From: Streptomyces sp. 71268
GTDB taxonomy: Bacteria > Actinomycetota > Actinomycetes > Streptomycetales > Streptomycetaceae
Length of the DNA: 64,000 nucleotides
Direction of reading: 5' to 3'
Assembly: GCF_029392895.1 (NCBI RefSeq)
Contig: NZ_CP114200.1
Coordinates: forward strand, 4,557,001 to 4,621,000
The notes under the pieces are model-generated. The model did no database searches, was not told the origin of the DNA, and worked only from the letters and a program-made list of their open reading frames with translations. Of the stretch, positions 1-8,697 are shown piece by piece. Within the stretch, counting starts at the first letter, position 1. Each line of letters opens with the position of its first letter. Both the position numbers and the translations under genes were made by a program.

Positions 1-804
1 GACCAGGTGGCGGCCGGGTTCGATGCGGAAGTCCAGCGGGCCGCCGGCGACGGCGCGCAACCGGCGCATGCCCTCGCGGATGACGGCGAAGATCTTGTCC
101 AGGGGCGGGTCGAGCGGGTCGCCGGCGCGGTCGGTGCCGTGTGGCGCGGGCAGTCCGCCGCCGAGGTTGACGTGGTCGAGGTGGATGCCGCGCCGGGCCA
201 GTACGGTCACGACGCCGGCCACCCGGTCGATGGCGTCCCGCCAGGCCCCGGCGGTCATCTGCTGGGAGCCGACGTGGAAGGAGAGGCCGGCCGGGGTGAG
301 GCCGGCGGACCGGGCGACCTCCATGACGCGCACGGCGTCCGACGGCGTGCAGCCGAACTTGCGGCTCAGGCCCCACAGGGCGCCCGCGCCGTCGGTGGCC
401 AGCCGGCAGAAGACCCGGGCGCCGGGCGCGTGCCGGGCGATGGCCCGCACGTCCTCGACGCTGTCGGTGGCGAAGTCGCGTACGCCCATCCGGTGGGCTT
501 CGGCGATGTGCCGGTCGGACTTGACGGTGTTGCCGAAGTGGATGGCGTCCAGCGGCGCGCCGGCGCCGACGGCCTGCGCGACCTCGGCGGGGCTGGCCGC
601 GTCGAAGCCGGCGCCCTGCTCGACGAGGCGGCTGAGCACCTCGTCCACGGGGCACGCCTTCATGGCGAAGCGGACGTGGACGCCGGGCAGTTCGCGCAGC
701 AGGGTCGCGTGGCGGCGCGCTATGCCGGCCAGGTCGTAGATGAGCTGGTCCTCGGTGGCCGCCGCGAGGGCGGCGCGCAGGGGTGCGGTGACGTTGACGT
801 ACAT
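1..804 (-). CDS. PLP-dependent amino-acid decarboxylase (ornithine/diaminopimelate type), C-terminus off the window
   Basis: About 268 N-terminal residues of a fold-type III PLP decarboxylase of the eukaryotic-ODC/LysA class. Visible landmarks are FAMKAC (K49, the expected PLP lysine), HFGNTVKS, FHVGSQ, the glycine-rich LGGGLP and IEPGRH, in the family order. The ATG at 802-804 lies 18 nt after the stop of the upstream gene, so it is the last visible gene of a three-gene minus-strand operon. The family decarboxylates basic amino acids (ornithine, lysine, arginine or diaminopimelate); the specificity cannot be read here because the C-terminal beta domain, which holds substrate-contacting residues, lies beyond base 1. 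Because its neighbours are a dioxygenase and a DUF6271-like protein, I infer a specialised-metabolism role rather than lysine biosynthesis. Confidence 0.85.
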   Translation of the reverse strand, partial: MYVNVTAPLRAALAAATEDQLIYDLAGIARRHATLLRELPGVHVRFAMKACPVDEVLSRLVEQGAGFDAASPAEVAQAVGAGAPLDAIHFGNTVKSDRHIAEAHRMGVRDFATDSVEDVRAIARHAPGARVFCRLATDGAGALWGLSRKFGCTPSDAVRVMEVARSAGLTPAGLSFHVGSQQMTAGAWRDAIDRVAGVVTVLARRGIHLDHVNLGGGLPAPHGTDRAGDPLDPPLDKIFAVIREGMRRLRAVAGGPLDFRIEPGRHLV

Positions 805-822
805 GTGGATGGCCCCGGGGGT

Positions 823-2133
823 CTACCGGTCGAGCGGGTGGATGCGCGTGGCCTGGCTCGCCCGCACCAGGGGTCGCCACGCGTCGATGAGCCGTGCGAA
901 GTCCTCCATGTCGTGGCGGGCCTCGTCCAGCAACTGCTGGCGGCGCGGCGCGATGGACCGCGCGAAGGTGGCGTACCGGCCGCCGAGCCTGTGGTACGAG
1001 CGCTCCAGGACGTCGAGCCGCTCCTCGTTCTCGGTCACCGGCAGGCGGGTGCTGTCCCAGACCAGTTCGCTGACGCGCTCCGCGCGCACCTGGTGTGCGT
1101 CGTCCAGCAGGGTGGGCCCGGCCTCGGCCATGGCCGCGTAGACGGCGTTGAGGTAGAGCATGGACAGGAAGAACTTGGTGAAGCGCAGCTGGTAGGCCAT
1201 GAAGCCGGCGTCGGTGCGCCGCTCCGTGGTGTAGAAGTTCACGATGTGCCGGTTGTGCAGGACGCCGGGCAGGGCCGCGTCGTGCACCAGGTGCATCAGG
1301 AAGTAGTCGCTGCCGATGGTGTTGGTCGCCGGTGGCAGCGGCACCCGCTCGTGCACCTGCTGGAAGCTGATGTTGCACATGTCCAGGCGCATCGGGTCCA
1401 CGAGGGTCAGCAGCGCGTGGTCGCCGGTGAAGGGCGCGGTGCCGGCGCCGGTGAACGACTCGTCGGCCAGCTCCCGCTTCTGCTCCGCGCTCCAGTCGGC
1501 GGGCGCCCACAGGCCGACGACGTCGCGGTAGACGTCCGCGTCGAGCTGCCGGATCTCGCTGATGTCCACGGACAGTTCACCCACGAACGACGCGCCGACC
1601 AGCACCACGGGCTTGTCCAGGTGCGCCGGGTCGAGGTCGGTCGCGTCCACCCGGGGCGCGGCGTCGCGGGCCCGTTCGCCGATCGAGGTCAGCTCGTGGT
1701 GGACGGGGTAGACGGGTTCGCCGTTCAGCTCCTGGTACGAGCTGTCGGAGTCCCGGCGGTGGACGGACGAGCAGCCGAGCGATGCGGCGATGAGGAAGGC
1801 CCGGTTGGTGCAGGCGCCGTAGGAGACGTCGGCGGGCAGCATGAGGTCGAGCACCAGCTCGGGCTTGGGCAGCCCGGCGCGTTCGATTGCCGCGCGCAGG
1901 AAGGCCCGTTGGGCGTCCTCGTCCAGGTGGTGCACCACCACCCCGGGCGTGCGGGGCACGGCGGCCAGCGCCGCGGCGTGCTCCGCGCGGGCGCCCGGCG
2001 CGGCGGAGTCCAGGATCAGGACGTGCACCTCGACGGGGAAGTGCCGCGCCGCGTAGGCGGCCTCGGCGCAGATGGCCGTGACCATGGGCGCGGAGGGCCG
2101 GTTGGTCGGGAGGGTCAGGCAGATGGCGCGCAT
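823..2133 (-). CDS. DUF6271-like protein, possible GT-A nucleotide-sugar transferase fold
   Basis: A 436-residue protein that I match from memory, not by search, to the actinobacterial DUF6271 family. It has an N-terminal Rossmann-like beta strand (AICLTLPTNR, then EVHVLILDS). Around residues 105-133 there is a segment with conserved Asn/Arg/Ala and the acidic HRRDSDSSY, which resembles the DxD region of GT-A glycosyltransferases. There is no signal peptide or membrane helix. It starts 14 nt after the PhyH gene and ends 18 nt before the decarboxylase, so the three are probably co-transcribed. The glycosyltransferase idea is inference from motif shape; the family has no function I can state with certainty. 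Confidence 0.7.
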   Translation of the reverse strand: MRAICLTLPTNRPSAPMVTAICAEAAYAARHFPVEVHVLILDSAAPGARAEHAAALAAVPRTPGVVVHHLDEDAQRAFLRAAIERAGLPKPELVLDLMLPADVSYGACTNRAFLIAASLGCSSVHRRDSDSSYQELNGEPVYPVHHELTSIGERARDAAPRVDATDLDPAHLDKPVVLVGASFVGELSVDISEIRQLDADVYRDVVGLWAPADWSAEQKRELADESFTGAGTAPFTGDHALLTLVDPMRLDMCNISFQQVHERVPLPPATNTIGSDYFLMHLVHDAALPGVLHNRHIVNFYTTERRTDAGFMAYQLRFTKFFLSMLYLNAVYAAMAEAGPTLLDDAHQVRAERVSELVWDSTRLPVTENEERLDVLERSYHRLGGRYATFARSIAPRRQQLLDEARHDMEDFARLIDAWRPLVRASQATRIHPLDR

Positions 2134-2147
2134 TCCGTCTCTCCGGT

Positions 2148-3179
2148 TCACCGCTCGGTCGCTGTGCCGTTCCAGGACGTGAGGCCGAGCAGCCGTTCGC
2201 CGAGGTCGGTGAGGTCGGCCGTCGGGTAACGCAGCGACTCGTGCCGGGTGGCGTCGCCGACCAGGGTCTTGTTCCAGGTGGGCGTGGACAGGTCGCGCCA
2301 GGAGTCGACGCGCGAGGTGCGCAGCTCCTGGTGTTCCTCGAGGGCGGGCATCATCGACAGGTACTGCACCGACCGCACGCCGCGCTCGGAGGTGTTGGGG
2401 GCCACGCCGTGCGCCAGCATCCCGTTCCAGATCAGCAGGTCGCCGGCGCCCAACTCGGGCCGTACCACGGGGAATTCTGACCGGTCGACGCCCGGGCGGA
2501 CCGGGTCGCGGTCGGCGGGCTGGTCGAGCTTCCAGCGGTCGAAGCGCCGGAAGAGTTCGGGCGAGCACTGGAAGCCGCCGAGTTCGGCCCTGGTGTCGTG
2601 GAGCGCGATGATGCCCTGCACGCGCTGCGGCAGCACGCTGCGGGTGGAGTCGACGTCCCAGTGCAGCTCGATGTCGAAGCCCTCGTCGGTGGGCTCGATC
2701 AGGGAGCGGGAGCGGTTGCCCCGGTTGGGCGGGTTGAGGTTGAGCCGGTCGAGGGTGACCCACAGCTCCTCGCAGTCCCACACGTCCACGAACGCGTCGT
2801 AGACCCGCTGGCTCTGCCGGCTGTCCCAGATGAGCTGGTGGTGGTACGCCTCGACGAAGCCGTAGATGTACAGGTCGCGTTCGAGGTCGGTACGGAAGGT
2901 GCGCTCGGTGTACCAGGTGTCGGGGCGGCCGGGGTCGAGCCCCTGGAACTCCCAGGCGAAGTCGAGCAGCTTGTTCGCGGCGGCGGCCGGGATGGCCTCC
3001 TTGACCACGACGTAGCCGTACGTCTGCCAGAAGGCGAGGTCCTCCTTGGACAGCACGCGCAGTGGCAGCGTCTTGTCGATGTCCTTGAGCGGGGTCTGCG
3101 CGAGGTAGGTGTCGCCGTCCGCGCTGAAGTAGGGCCGGTCCGATGCGGCGCGGTACAGGTATCCGTCGGGCGTGGGCAT
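2148..3179 (-). CDS. Phytanoyl-CoA dioxygenase (PhyH) family Fe(II)/2-oxoglutarate oxygenase
   Basis: 343 residues. The iron-binding facial triad is readable as H173-x-D175 (in ELHWDVDST) and the distal H257 (in LAHGVAPN). Arg residues at 266-269 are suited to binding 2-oxoglutarate. This is the arrangement of the PhyH family, whose bacterial members hydroxylate amino acids and natural-product intermediates. Length is typical. It is the first gene of the operon with the DUF6271-like protein and the PLP decarboxylase. One model is that an amino acid is hydroxylated and decarboxylated by this operon, but the substrate is unknown. The ATG at 3177-3179 is preceded by a GGAGA-type ribosome binding site (sense strand). 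Confidence 0.85.
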   Translation of the reverse strand: MPTPDGYLYRAASDRPYFSADGDTYLAQTPLKDIDKTLPLRVLSKEDLAFWQTYGYVVVKEAIPAAAANKLLDFAWEFQGLDPGRPDTWYTERTFRTDLERDLYIYGFVEAYHHQLIWDSRQSQRVYDAFVDVWDCEELWVTLDRLNLNPPNRGNRSRSLIEPTDEGFDIELHWDVDSTRSVLPQRVQGIIALHDTRAELGGFQCSPELFRRFDRWKLDQPADRDPVRPGVDRSEFPVVRPELGAGDLLIWNGMLAHGVAPNTSERGVRSVQYLSMMPALEEHQELRTSRVDSWRDLSTPTWNKTLVGDATRHESLRYPTADLTDLGERLLGLTSWNGTATER

Positions 3180-3831
3180 GCGGGTCTCCTGGGCGTGGTG
3201 GTGCGGGGAGGGCCTGCCGTGCCCTCGGGTTCGGGGCCCGGTGGCGGCGCGGGTCGGGCGGGAACGTCGTTGTTCACCGCACTGGCGCCCGCGTCGACGC
3301 GTCGCCCGCCGTGTCGCGGCGCGGTCGGCGGGGCCGGTCCTCCCGGGTGTGTGCCCCGTCCCCTCTCGCCCGGTGGGCGCGGGGTGGGGCGGGTGGTCGC
3401 GGGGTGCGCGGGGGCGATCAGCACGACGGGGCGCGGTGCGGGACCGTCCTCGGCGGCTGCCGTGTCGCGCGCGGGTTCATCGGGAGCGGTGGCGGAACGA
3501 GAGGGAAGAGGGCCATCGCGCGCGGCTCGTGGCGGCGGAGTGCGGCGGGTGGGTCATGGGCCGCCATCCGGCGTCGCGGGGGCCGCGGTGAACTCGCGGG
3601 AGGTGGGGATTCGGCAGTGGTCAGGGCGCCGGGTGCGGGCCGCGTGCACCGGTCGTGGAGGTGGTGGTTCGCCGTGGCGCCAGAGCCGGGTCTCCTTACC
3701 TCGTCGTACGGCGTCCGAACCTGGGCCGTGGCGTGGCCCGGGGTGGACGTGGTGGTTCCGGTCGGCCGGCTCAGGGAGGGGGCGTGGGGCCAGATCGGCT
3801 CGCCCACCGTGCCGAACGCGCTTTCCCCCAA

Positions 3832-3847
3832 GATGGACTAGACCAAC
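3832..3847. promoter_or_regulatory. DasR-like operator (dre) candidate
   Basis: GATGGACTAGACCAAC matches the DasR consensus (A[CG]TGGTCTAGACCA[CG]T) at most positions, including the whole CTAGACCA core. It sits at the centre of a wider imperfect palindrome of about 29 bp (3826-3854). It is 3' of the hexosaminidase gene and about 650 nt upstream of the PhyH start, so its target is unclear. Confidence 0.4.
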
Positions 3848-3975
3848 TTTGGGTGTCAACCCCCATCTCACGCACCCCATCTGACGACACGACAGGTCCG
3901 CCGTCACGGTCGTCACAACCGTCACGCGGCCGGGTACGCGGCATGCCGAACGGGTCGCCTCAGGGGCGGAGCTGA

Positions 3976-4060
3976 GCGGGCAGGATCGGGCCACACGCGG
4001 GCACCGGGCGACGCGTGGGCAGGGCCGAGCGACACGCGGGCAGGTCGCGGGCGCGCGTGG
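3976..4060. repeat. Degenerate 18-21 bp tandem repeat, about four copies
   Basis: Units begin GCGGGCAGG or GTGGGCAGG and recur at 3976, about 3997, 4015 and 4036, with a fifth partial copy. It is non-coding, just 3' of the hexosaminidase gene. No stem strong enough to call a terminator was evident. Confidence 0.5.
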
Positions 4061-4254
4061 GCGGTGTAGGGGAAGCGGCCCCCGGGTGGGCGCCGGCGGG
4101 AGACGCGAGGCAGCGAGGCGTACGGGGTGCTGGAGGCGCACCAGGCGTACGAGGCGTACGAGACGCACGAGTTGTACGAGGCATCGCCGCGCGCGGCCGG
4201 GCGCGGGGGTGTGGAGGTGCGGGGCGGCCTCTCGGGGAGGTCGCCCCGCGCGGC

Positions 4255-5769
4255 TCAGGCGGCGCCGGTGAGCACCTCGGCCACCGCGATCCCGGAGACC
4301 CGGGTGGCGCCGAAGGTGGTGAGGTGGACGGCGCCGAGCGGGGCGTCCACGGGCACGCCCATCTCGACCACCAGGGCGTCCGGGCGCCGGCTGACCAGGC
4401 CGGCCAGGGCCTGCGACATCCAGCGGTGACGGGCGGCGTCGCGGACGACGATGACCAGCTCGCGGCCGTTGGCCGGGGCCAGTACGGCGCGGTCCAGGAG
4501 GTCGCCGGCGTCGGACAGTTCGGCCTCGGTGAGCCGTACCGACGTGGTCTCCGGGCGCAGGGCGCGCAGCGGGTCGGCCACGCCCCAGGGGGTGCGGCCG
4601 TCTATGGCCAGGTTCATGGTCGGCGACAGCTCGACCACGTGCGGGGCGCCGGCCAGCGGGAGTTCGGCGCCGGTGCCGGGGCGGCGGCTGACGCGCACCG
4701 CGCGCCGGGCGGCGACCAGGCCGATGTCGGACTCGTCGGTCGCGGTGTCGGCCTGCCGGGCGAGGTCGGCCGACCAGGCGGCGAACTTCTGCACCCGGTC
4801 GGCGGCGTCGGCCAGCCGCTCCTCGGACAGCGTGCCGTCCACCACGGCGTCCACCAGCGCCTGGGCGAGGTCCACGGTGGTGGACTCCTCGGCGCTCTCG
4901 CCACCCACGCACACGGCGTCCGCGCCGGCGGCGACCGCCTTGACGGTGGCGCCCGCGATGCCGTACTTGGCGGAGACCGCGCCCATCTCGATGCCGTCGG
5001 TCACCACCAGGCCGGTGAAGCCGAGTTGGTCGCGCAGCACGCCGTTGATGATGGTCGGGCTCAGCGTCGCGGGCAGCTCGGGGTCGTAGGCCGGGATGAG
5101 CATGTGCGCGGTCATCATGGTGCGCACGCCGGCCTCCATGGCCGCGGTGAACGGCGGCAGCGCGACGCGCGTGATGGTCTCCGCGTCGGCGGTGAAGATC
5201 GGCAGGCCGTGGTGCGAGTCGACGTTGGTGTCGCCGTGGCCGGGGAAGTGCTTGGCGCAGGCGGCCACGCCCGCGCTCTGCAGGCCGCGCACCCAGGCGG
5301 CGGTGTGCCGGGCGACGAGGTCGGTCTCGGCGCCGAAGGAGCGCACGCCGATGACGGGGTTCATCGGGTTGGAGTTGACGTCGGCGCTCGGCGCGTAGTC
5401 GAGGGAGACGCCGATGGCGCGCAGCGCGCGGCCGATGTCGCGGGCCACCTGCTCGGTGAGGTCGGGGTCGTCGATGGCGCCGAGCGCGAGGTTGCCGGGC
5501 CAGGAGGCGCCGGTGCGCACGTCGAGCCGGGTGACGTCGCCGGCCTCCTCGTCGATGGCGACGATGAGTTCGGGGTTCTCCTCGCGCAGCGCCGAGGTCA
5601 GCGCGGCGACCTGCTCGGGGGTCTCGATGTTGCGCCCGAACAGCACGACGGAGCCGAGCCCGTCGGCGATGCGGCGGCGCACCCAGTCAGGAGCGGTGGT
5701 GCCGACGAAGCCCGGTTGAAGGACGGAGTTGGCCAACCTGATGAGTTCCGGGTGGCTGCCACGTGCCAT
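4255..5769 (-). CDS. nagZ: Beta-N-acetylhexosaminidase, glycoside hydrolase family 3 (NagZ type)
   Basis: 504 residues. The GH3/NagZ signature KHFPGHGDTNVDSHHGLP begins at residue 173: the KH pair binds substrate and the Asp-Ser-His at 184-186 forms the unusual acid/base dyad. The nucleophile Asp is D258 in LVVTDGIEMG. There is no signal peptide, so it probably acts in the cytoplasm on GlcNAc-containing muropeptides or imported chitooligosaccharides. The 504-residue length includes the C-terminal extension seen in actinobacterial homologues. The ATG has an upstream GGAGG. A DasR-like site lies 74-89 nt upstream, consistent with control by GlcNAc metabolism. Confidence 0.93.
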   Translation of the reverse strand: MARGSHPELIRLANSVLQPGFVGTTAPDWVRRRIADGLGSVVLFGRNIETPEQVAALTSALREENPELIVAIDEEAGDVTRLDVRTGASWPGNLALGAIDDPDLTEQVARDIGRALRAIGVSLDYAPSADVNSNPMNPVIGVRSFGAETDLVARHTAAWVRGLQSAGVAACAKHFPGHGDTNVDSHHGLPIFTADAETITRVALPPFTAAMEAGVRTMMTAHMLIPAYDPELPATLSPTIINGVLRDQLGFTGLVVTDGIEMGAVSAKYGIAGATVKAVAAGADAVCVGGESAEESTTVDLAQALVDAVVDGTLSEERLADAADRVQKFAAWSADLARQADTATDESDIGLVAARRAVRVSRRPGTGAELPLAGAPHVVELSPTMNLAIDGRTPWGVADPLRALRPETTSVRLTEAELSDAGDLLDRAVLAPANGRELVIVVRDAARHRWMSQALAGLVSRRPDALVVEMGVPVDAPLGAVHLTTFGATRVSGIAVAEVLTGAA

Positions 5770-5842
5770 GAGGGGACCTCCGAGGTGCGGGTGTGGGCCG
5801 ACGGATCGGACGGCCGGGCGACTTGGAGCAGACCAGCCGGAT

Positions 5843-5858
5843 ATTGGCCTGTACCAAT
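5843..5858. promoter_or_regulatory. DasR-like operator (dre) in the nagZ promoter region
   Basis: ATTGGCCTGTACCAAT keeps the TGG/ACCA half-sites and the 16-bp spacing of the DasR consensus, with about 11 of 16 positions matching. It lies 74-89 nt upstream of the hexosaminidase ATG, where an operator would be expected. DasR is the GntR-family repressor of amino-sugar genes in Streptomyces. Confidence 0.55.
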
Positions 5859-6180
5859 CCGGGATGTCAAGGAACGGGTGTGCCGGGGTTTGCCGGGAAA
5901 TGGGAGGTCAGCGAGGGGGTTGACGTCCCGAGGTGCCTGCGGGGCGCGGTGGGCCATCCACCGAGCATGCCCCGGAGTGCCACCGGCGCGCTGGTGGCTG
6001 GCAGGAGCCGCCCACGGGGTGGGGCGCGAGGGGCCCCGTGGGCATGGGCGTGCGCAACCCGTGGAGAGCCGTCTGGCGGTGCCGCGTCCGCGCGGACGCG
6101 GGTCGGGCCGGCCACGGGACGCGTACGCCCCAACCCCGTCCCCCGACGGGGGCCGGGCGCGTACGCGTGGCCGGAGATCG

Positions 6181-6337
6181 GGGCAGTGGCGCCGGCCGCG
6201 CGGGCAGTGGCGCCGGCCGTGCGGGCAGTGGCGCCGGCCGTCCGGGGCAGTGGCACCGACCGCGCGGGCAGCGGCACCGGCCGTCCGGGGCAGCGGCACC
6301 GACCGCGCGGGCAGCGGCGCCGGCCGCGCGGGGCAGG
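6181..6337. repeat. GC-rich minisatellite, about seven 21-22 bp units
   Basis: Units of the type GGGCAGTGGCGCCGGCCG, each followed by a short variable linker (TGC, CGC or TCCG), repeat about seven times; later copies carry GGCACCGACC or GCAGCGGCACC variants. It lies in the 670-bp gap between the divergent hexosaminidase and MMPL genes. It is open in several frames but nothing suggests translation. Confidence 0.75.
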
Positions 6338-6442
6338 GCAAACGCGCGCGGGGATCGGGCTCGGGGCGGCGGGGGTCCACCGACTGGTGGACCCCAGGTT
6401 CAACCGGTCGCCGCTGTCGCCGCCAACACCCCGCCGACCAGC

Positions 6443-8692
6443 ATGAACACCATGAAGAATCTTCCAGTTCGGATGGCTCGGTGGAGCGCCGGGCACCCCT
6501 GGCGCGCGATGGTCGGCTGGTTCGTGTTCGTCGTGCTGTGCCTGGGGACGGGCATCGCCGTCGGCGGCAACCCGGCCACCGCCGCGGACTACCGCATCGG
6601 CGAGGCCGGCCGGGCCGAGGCGATAGCCGAGGACGGGGGGCTGCAACAGCGGCCCGTGGAGCGCGTACTGATCACCGCGGCCCCCGGCACCGGGCGGCTC
6701 GACCGGGCCTCGGCCGACGCGGCGGCCCGCGAGGTCGCCGAGCGGATGCGCGAGTTGCCCGAGGTGCGCGCGGTGGCCGCGCCGGTGCGCTCGGCGGACG
6801 GCTCGGCGGTGCGCGTGGACGTGACGATGTTCGGCGACGAGCGGGAGGGCAAGGAGCACGTCGACCCGCTGCTCGCGCAGACCGCCGCCGTACAGAAGGC
6901 CCACCCCGAACTCCGCGTCGAGGAGACCGGCTCGCCTTCGATCGGCAAGGGCACGGACCAGCAACGCGGCGACGACCTGGCCCGTACCGAGATCATCGCG
7001 CTGCCGGTCACCCTGATCACGCTGCTGTTGGTGTTCAGCTCGGTCGCGATGGCGTTGGTGCCGGTGCTGCTCGCGCTGACCTCCATCGCCGCGTCCATCG
7101 GCCTGTCGATGCTGGCCTCGCACGCCTTCCCGGACGCCGGCATCGGCACCAACGTCATCCTGCTCATCGGCCTGGCCGTCGGCGTGGACTACACGCTCTT
7201 CTACCTCAAGCGCGAGCGCGAGGAACGGGCCCGCGCCGGTGGCCGCCTCTCCTCGCCGGCCGTGGTGGAGTTGGCCGCCGCGACCTCCGGGCGGGCCGTC
7301 GTCTTCTCGGGCCTGGCCGTCGCCGTCTCGTCCGCGACGCTCTTCCTGGTGGACGACGTCATCTTCTCCTCGATCGCGGTCGGCGCCATCGTCGTCACCC
7401 TGGTCGCCGTCCTCAGCTCGCTGACCGTGCTGCCGGCCCTGCTCGCGGTGCTCGGGGCGCGCGCCGAGCGGCGGGCCGAGCGCAGGGCGGCCCGCGCGGC
7501 GGCGGGCGGCAAGCCCCTGCGTCAGCGCGCCCCGCGCCGGGGCGGGCCCGGCCGGGTCACCGCGGCGGTGCTACGCGGCGTCAGCAGGCGGCCCGCCGTG
7601 GCGCTGGCCGCCTCCGTTCTCGGCATGCTCGCCGTCGCCGCCCCGGCGCTCGGCCTGAACCTGACCGACATGGGCCGCGAGACGCACTCCCGGGCGATTG
7701 GCGCCATGCGGGTCTACGACCGGCAGAACGCCGCCTTCCCCGAACTCAAGGCCATGCACCAGATCGTGGTCCGCGCCGACGCGGAGCGCTCGGCCGAGGT
7801 CACCGAGGCCCTGCGCGAGCTGGCCCGCGACGTGAAGGACGACCCGCGCCTGTCCGGCGACGCCGCGCTGAGCACCTCGCGGGACAAGCGGATCAGCATG
7901 CTCCAGCTCCAGGTGCCGCACCACGTCAGCACCGACGCCGCGCAGGAGTCGCTCAGGTCGATCCGCGCCGAGCACGTGCCCGCCACCATAGGGAAGGTCG
8001 CCGGCGTCGAGACGGCGGTCACCGGCGACGTGGCCCGTTACGCGGACTATCCCGAGCACCAGAAGGACAAGCTGCCGCTGATCGTGGGGGCGCTGCTGGT
8101 CGTGACGTTCGCGATGACGGTGTGGGCGTTCCGCTCCGTGGTGCTCGGCCTGGTGGGCGTGGTGCTGAACCTGCTGTCGGCCGGCGCCTCGCTGGGCGTG
8201 CTCGTGCTGACCTTCCAACCCTCGTGGGCCGAGGGGCTGCTCGACTTCGACTCCACCGGTTCCATCGGGTCCCGGGTGCCGCTGTTCCTGTTCGTGATCC
8301 TCTTCGGCCTGTCGATGGACTACCAGGTCTTCGTCGTCAGCCGGATCAGGGAGGCGGCGCTGGCGGGGGTGCCGACCCGGCGGGCCGTGATCGAGGGCAT
8401 CGGCCGCTCGGCGGGCGTGGTCACCAGCGCGGCGGTGGTGATGGTCACCGTCTTCGCCAGCTTCGTCGGGCTGCACCTGATCGAGATGAAGCAGATCGGC
8501 TACGTGCTCGCGGTCGCCGTACTGCTCGACGCGTTCGTCATCCGGATGCTGGTCCTGCCGGCCCTGATGCTGCTGCTCGGTCAGGCCAACTGGTGGCCGT
8601 CGCGCGGCATGCGCCGGGCCCAGCGGCAGGTCACCCCGGCCGTCGGCGCCCGGCCCGAGCCCGAGCCGACCGCGCCGGGAACCGTAGGCTGA
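6443..8692 (+). CDS. MMPL/RND-superfamily membrane transporter
   Basis: 749 residues with the actinobacterial MMPL layout. TM1 is near residues 18-38. A large extracytoplasmic loop follows, then a cluster of helices ending in GVDYTLFYLKREREE (the conserved GVDY motif). The second half repeats the plan: loop, helices, then LSMDYQVFVVSRIREA. About 11-12 helices in all. The family uses the proton gradient to export lipids or drugs. The start is chosen at ATG 6443; ATG 6452 is also possible, as neither has a strong ribosome binding site and the sequence further upstream is repeat-rich. The histidine kinase gene begins 5 nt after the stop, so transporter, kinase and regulator form an operon. Confidence 0.92.
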   Translation: MNTMKNLPVRMARWSAGHPWRAMVGWFVFVVLCLGTGIAVGGNPATAADYRIGEAGRAEAIAEDGGLQQRPVERVLITAAPGTGRLDRASADAAAREVAERMRELPEVRAVAAPVRSADGSAVRVDVTMFGDEREGKEHVDPLLAQTAAVQKAHPELRVEETGSPSIGKGTDQQRGDDLARTEIIALPVTLITLLLVFSSVAMALVPVLLALTSIAASIGLSMLASHAFPDAGIGTNVILLIGLAVGVDYTLFYLKREREERARAGGRLSSPAVVELAAATSGRAVVFSGLAVAVSSATLFLVDDVIFSSIAVGAIVVTLVAVLSSLTVLPALLAVLGARAERRAERRAARAAAGGKPLRQRAPRRGGPGRVTAAVLRGVSRRPAVALAASVLGMLAVAAPALGLNLTDMGRETHSRAIGAMRVYDRQNAAFPELKAMHQIVVRADAERSAEVTEALRELARDVKDDPRLSGDAALSTSRDKRISMLQLQVPHHVSTDAAQESLRSIRAEHVPATIGKVAGVETAVTGDVARYADYPEHQKDKLPLIVGALLVVTFAMTVWAFRSVVLGLVGVVLNLLSAGASLGVLVLTFQPSWAEGLLDFDSTGSIGSRVPLFLFVILFGLSMDYQVFVVSRIREAALAGVPTRRAVIEGIGRSAGVVTSAAVVMVTVFASFVGLHLIEMKQIGYVLAVAVLLDAFVIRMLVLPALMLLLGQANWWPSRGMRRAQRQVTPAVGARPEPEPTAPGTVG

Positions 8693-8697
8693 GCCGC

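Larger units (their letters stand above)
3180..4254. other. Non-coding interval between the PhyH operon and the hexosaminidase gene
   Basis: About 1.07 kb without a convincing gene. Open frames on both strands give low-complexity Arg/Pro/Gly-rich translations without recognisable motifs. It holds a DasR-like palindrome (3832-3847), an array of degenerate 18-21 bp repeats (3976-4060) and a short run of GTACGAGGC-like repeats near 4145-4180. The PhyH operon promoter should lie near 3180-3400, but I could not assign -35/-10 boxes confidently. Confidence 0.6.

Noticed and set aside
7..2229. A 740-codon plus-strand frame at the left edge
   Set aside because: It is the complement of the decarboxylase and DUF6271-like genes, whose motifs are clear on the minus strand.
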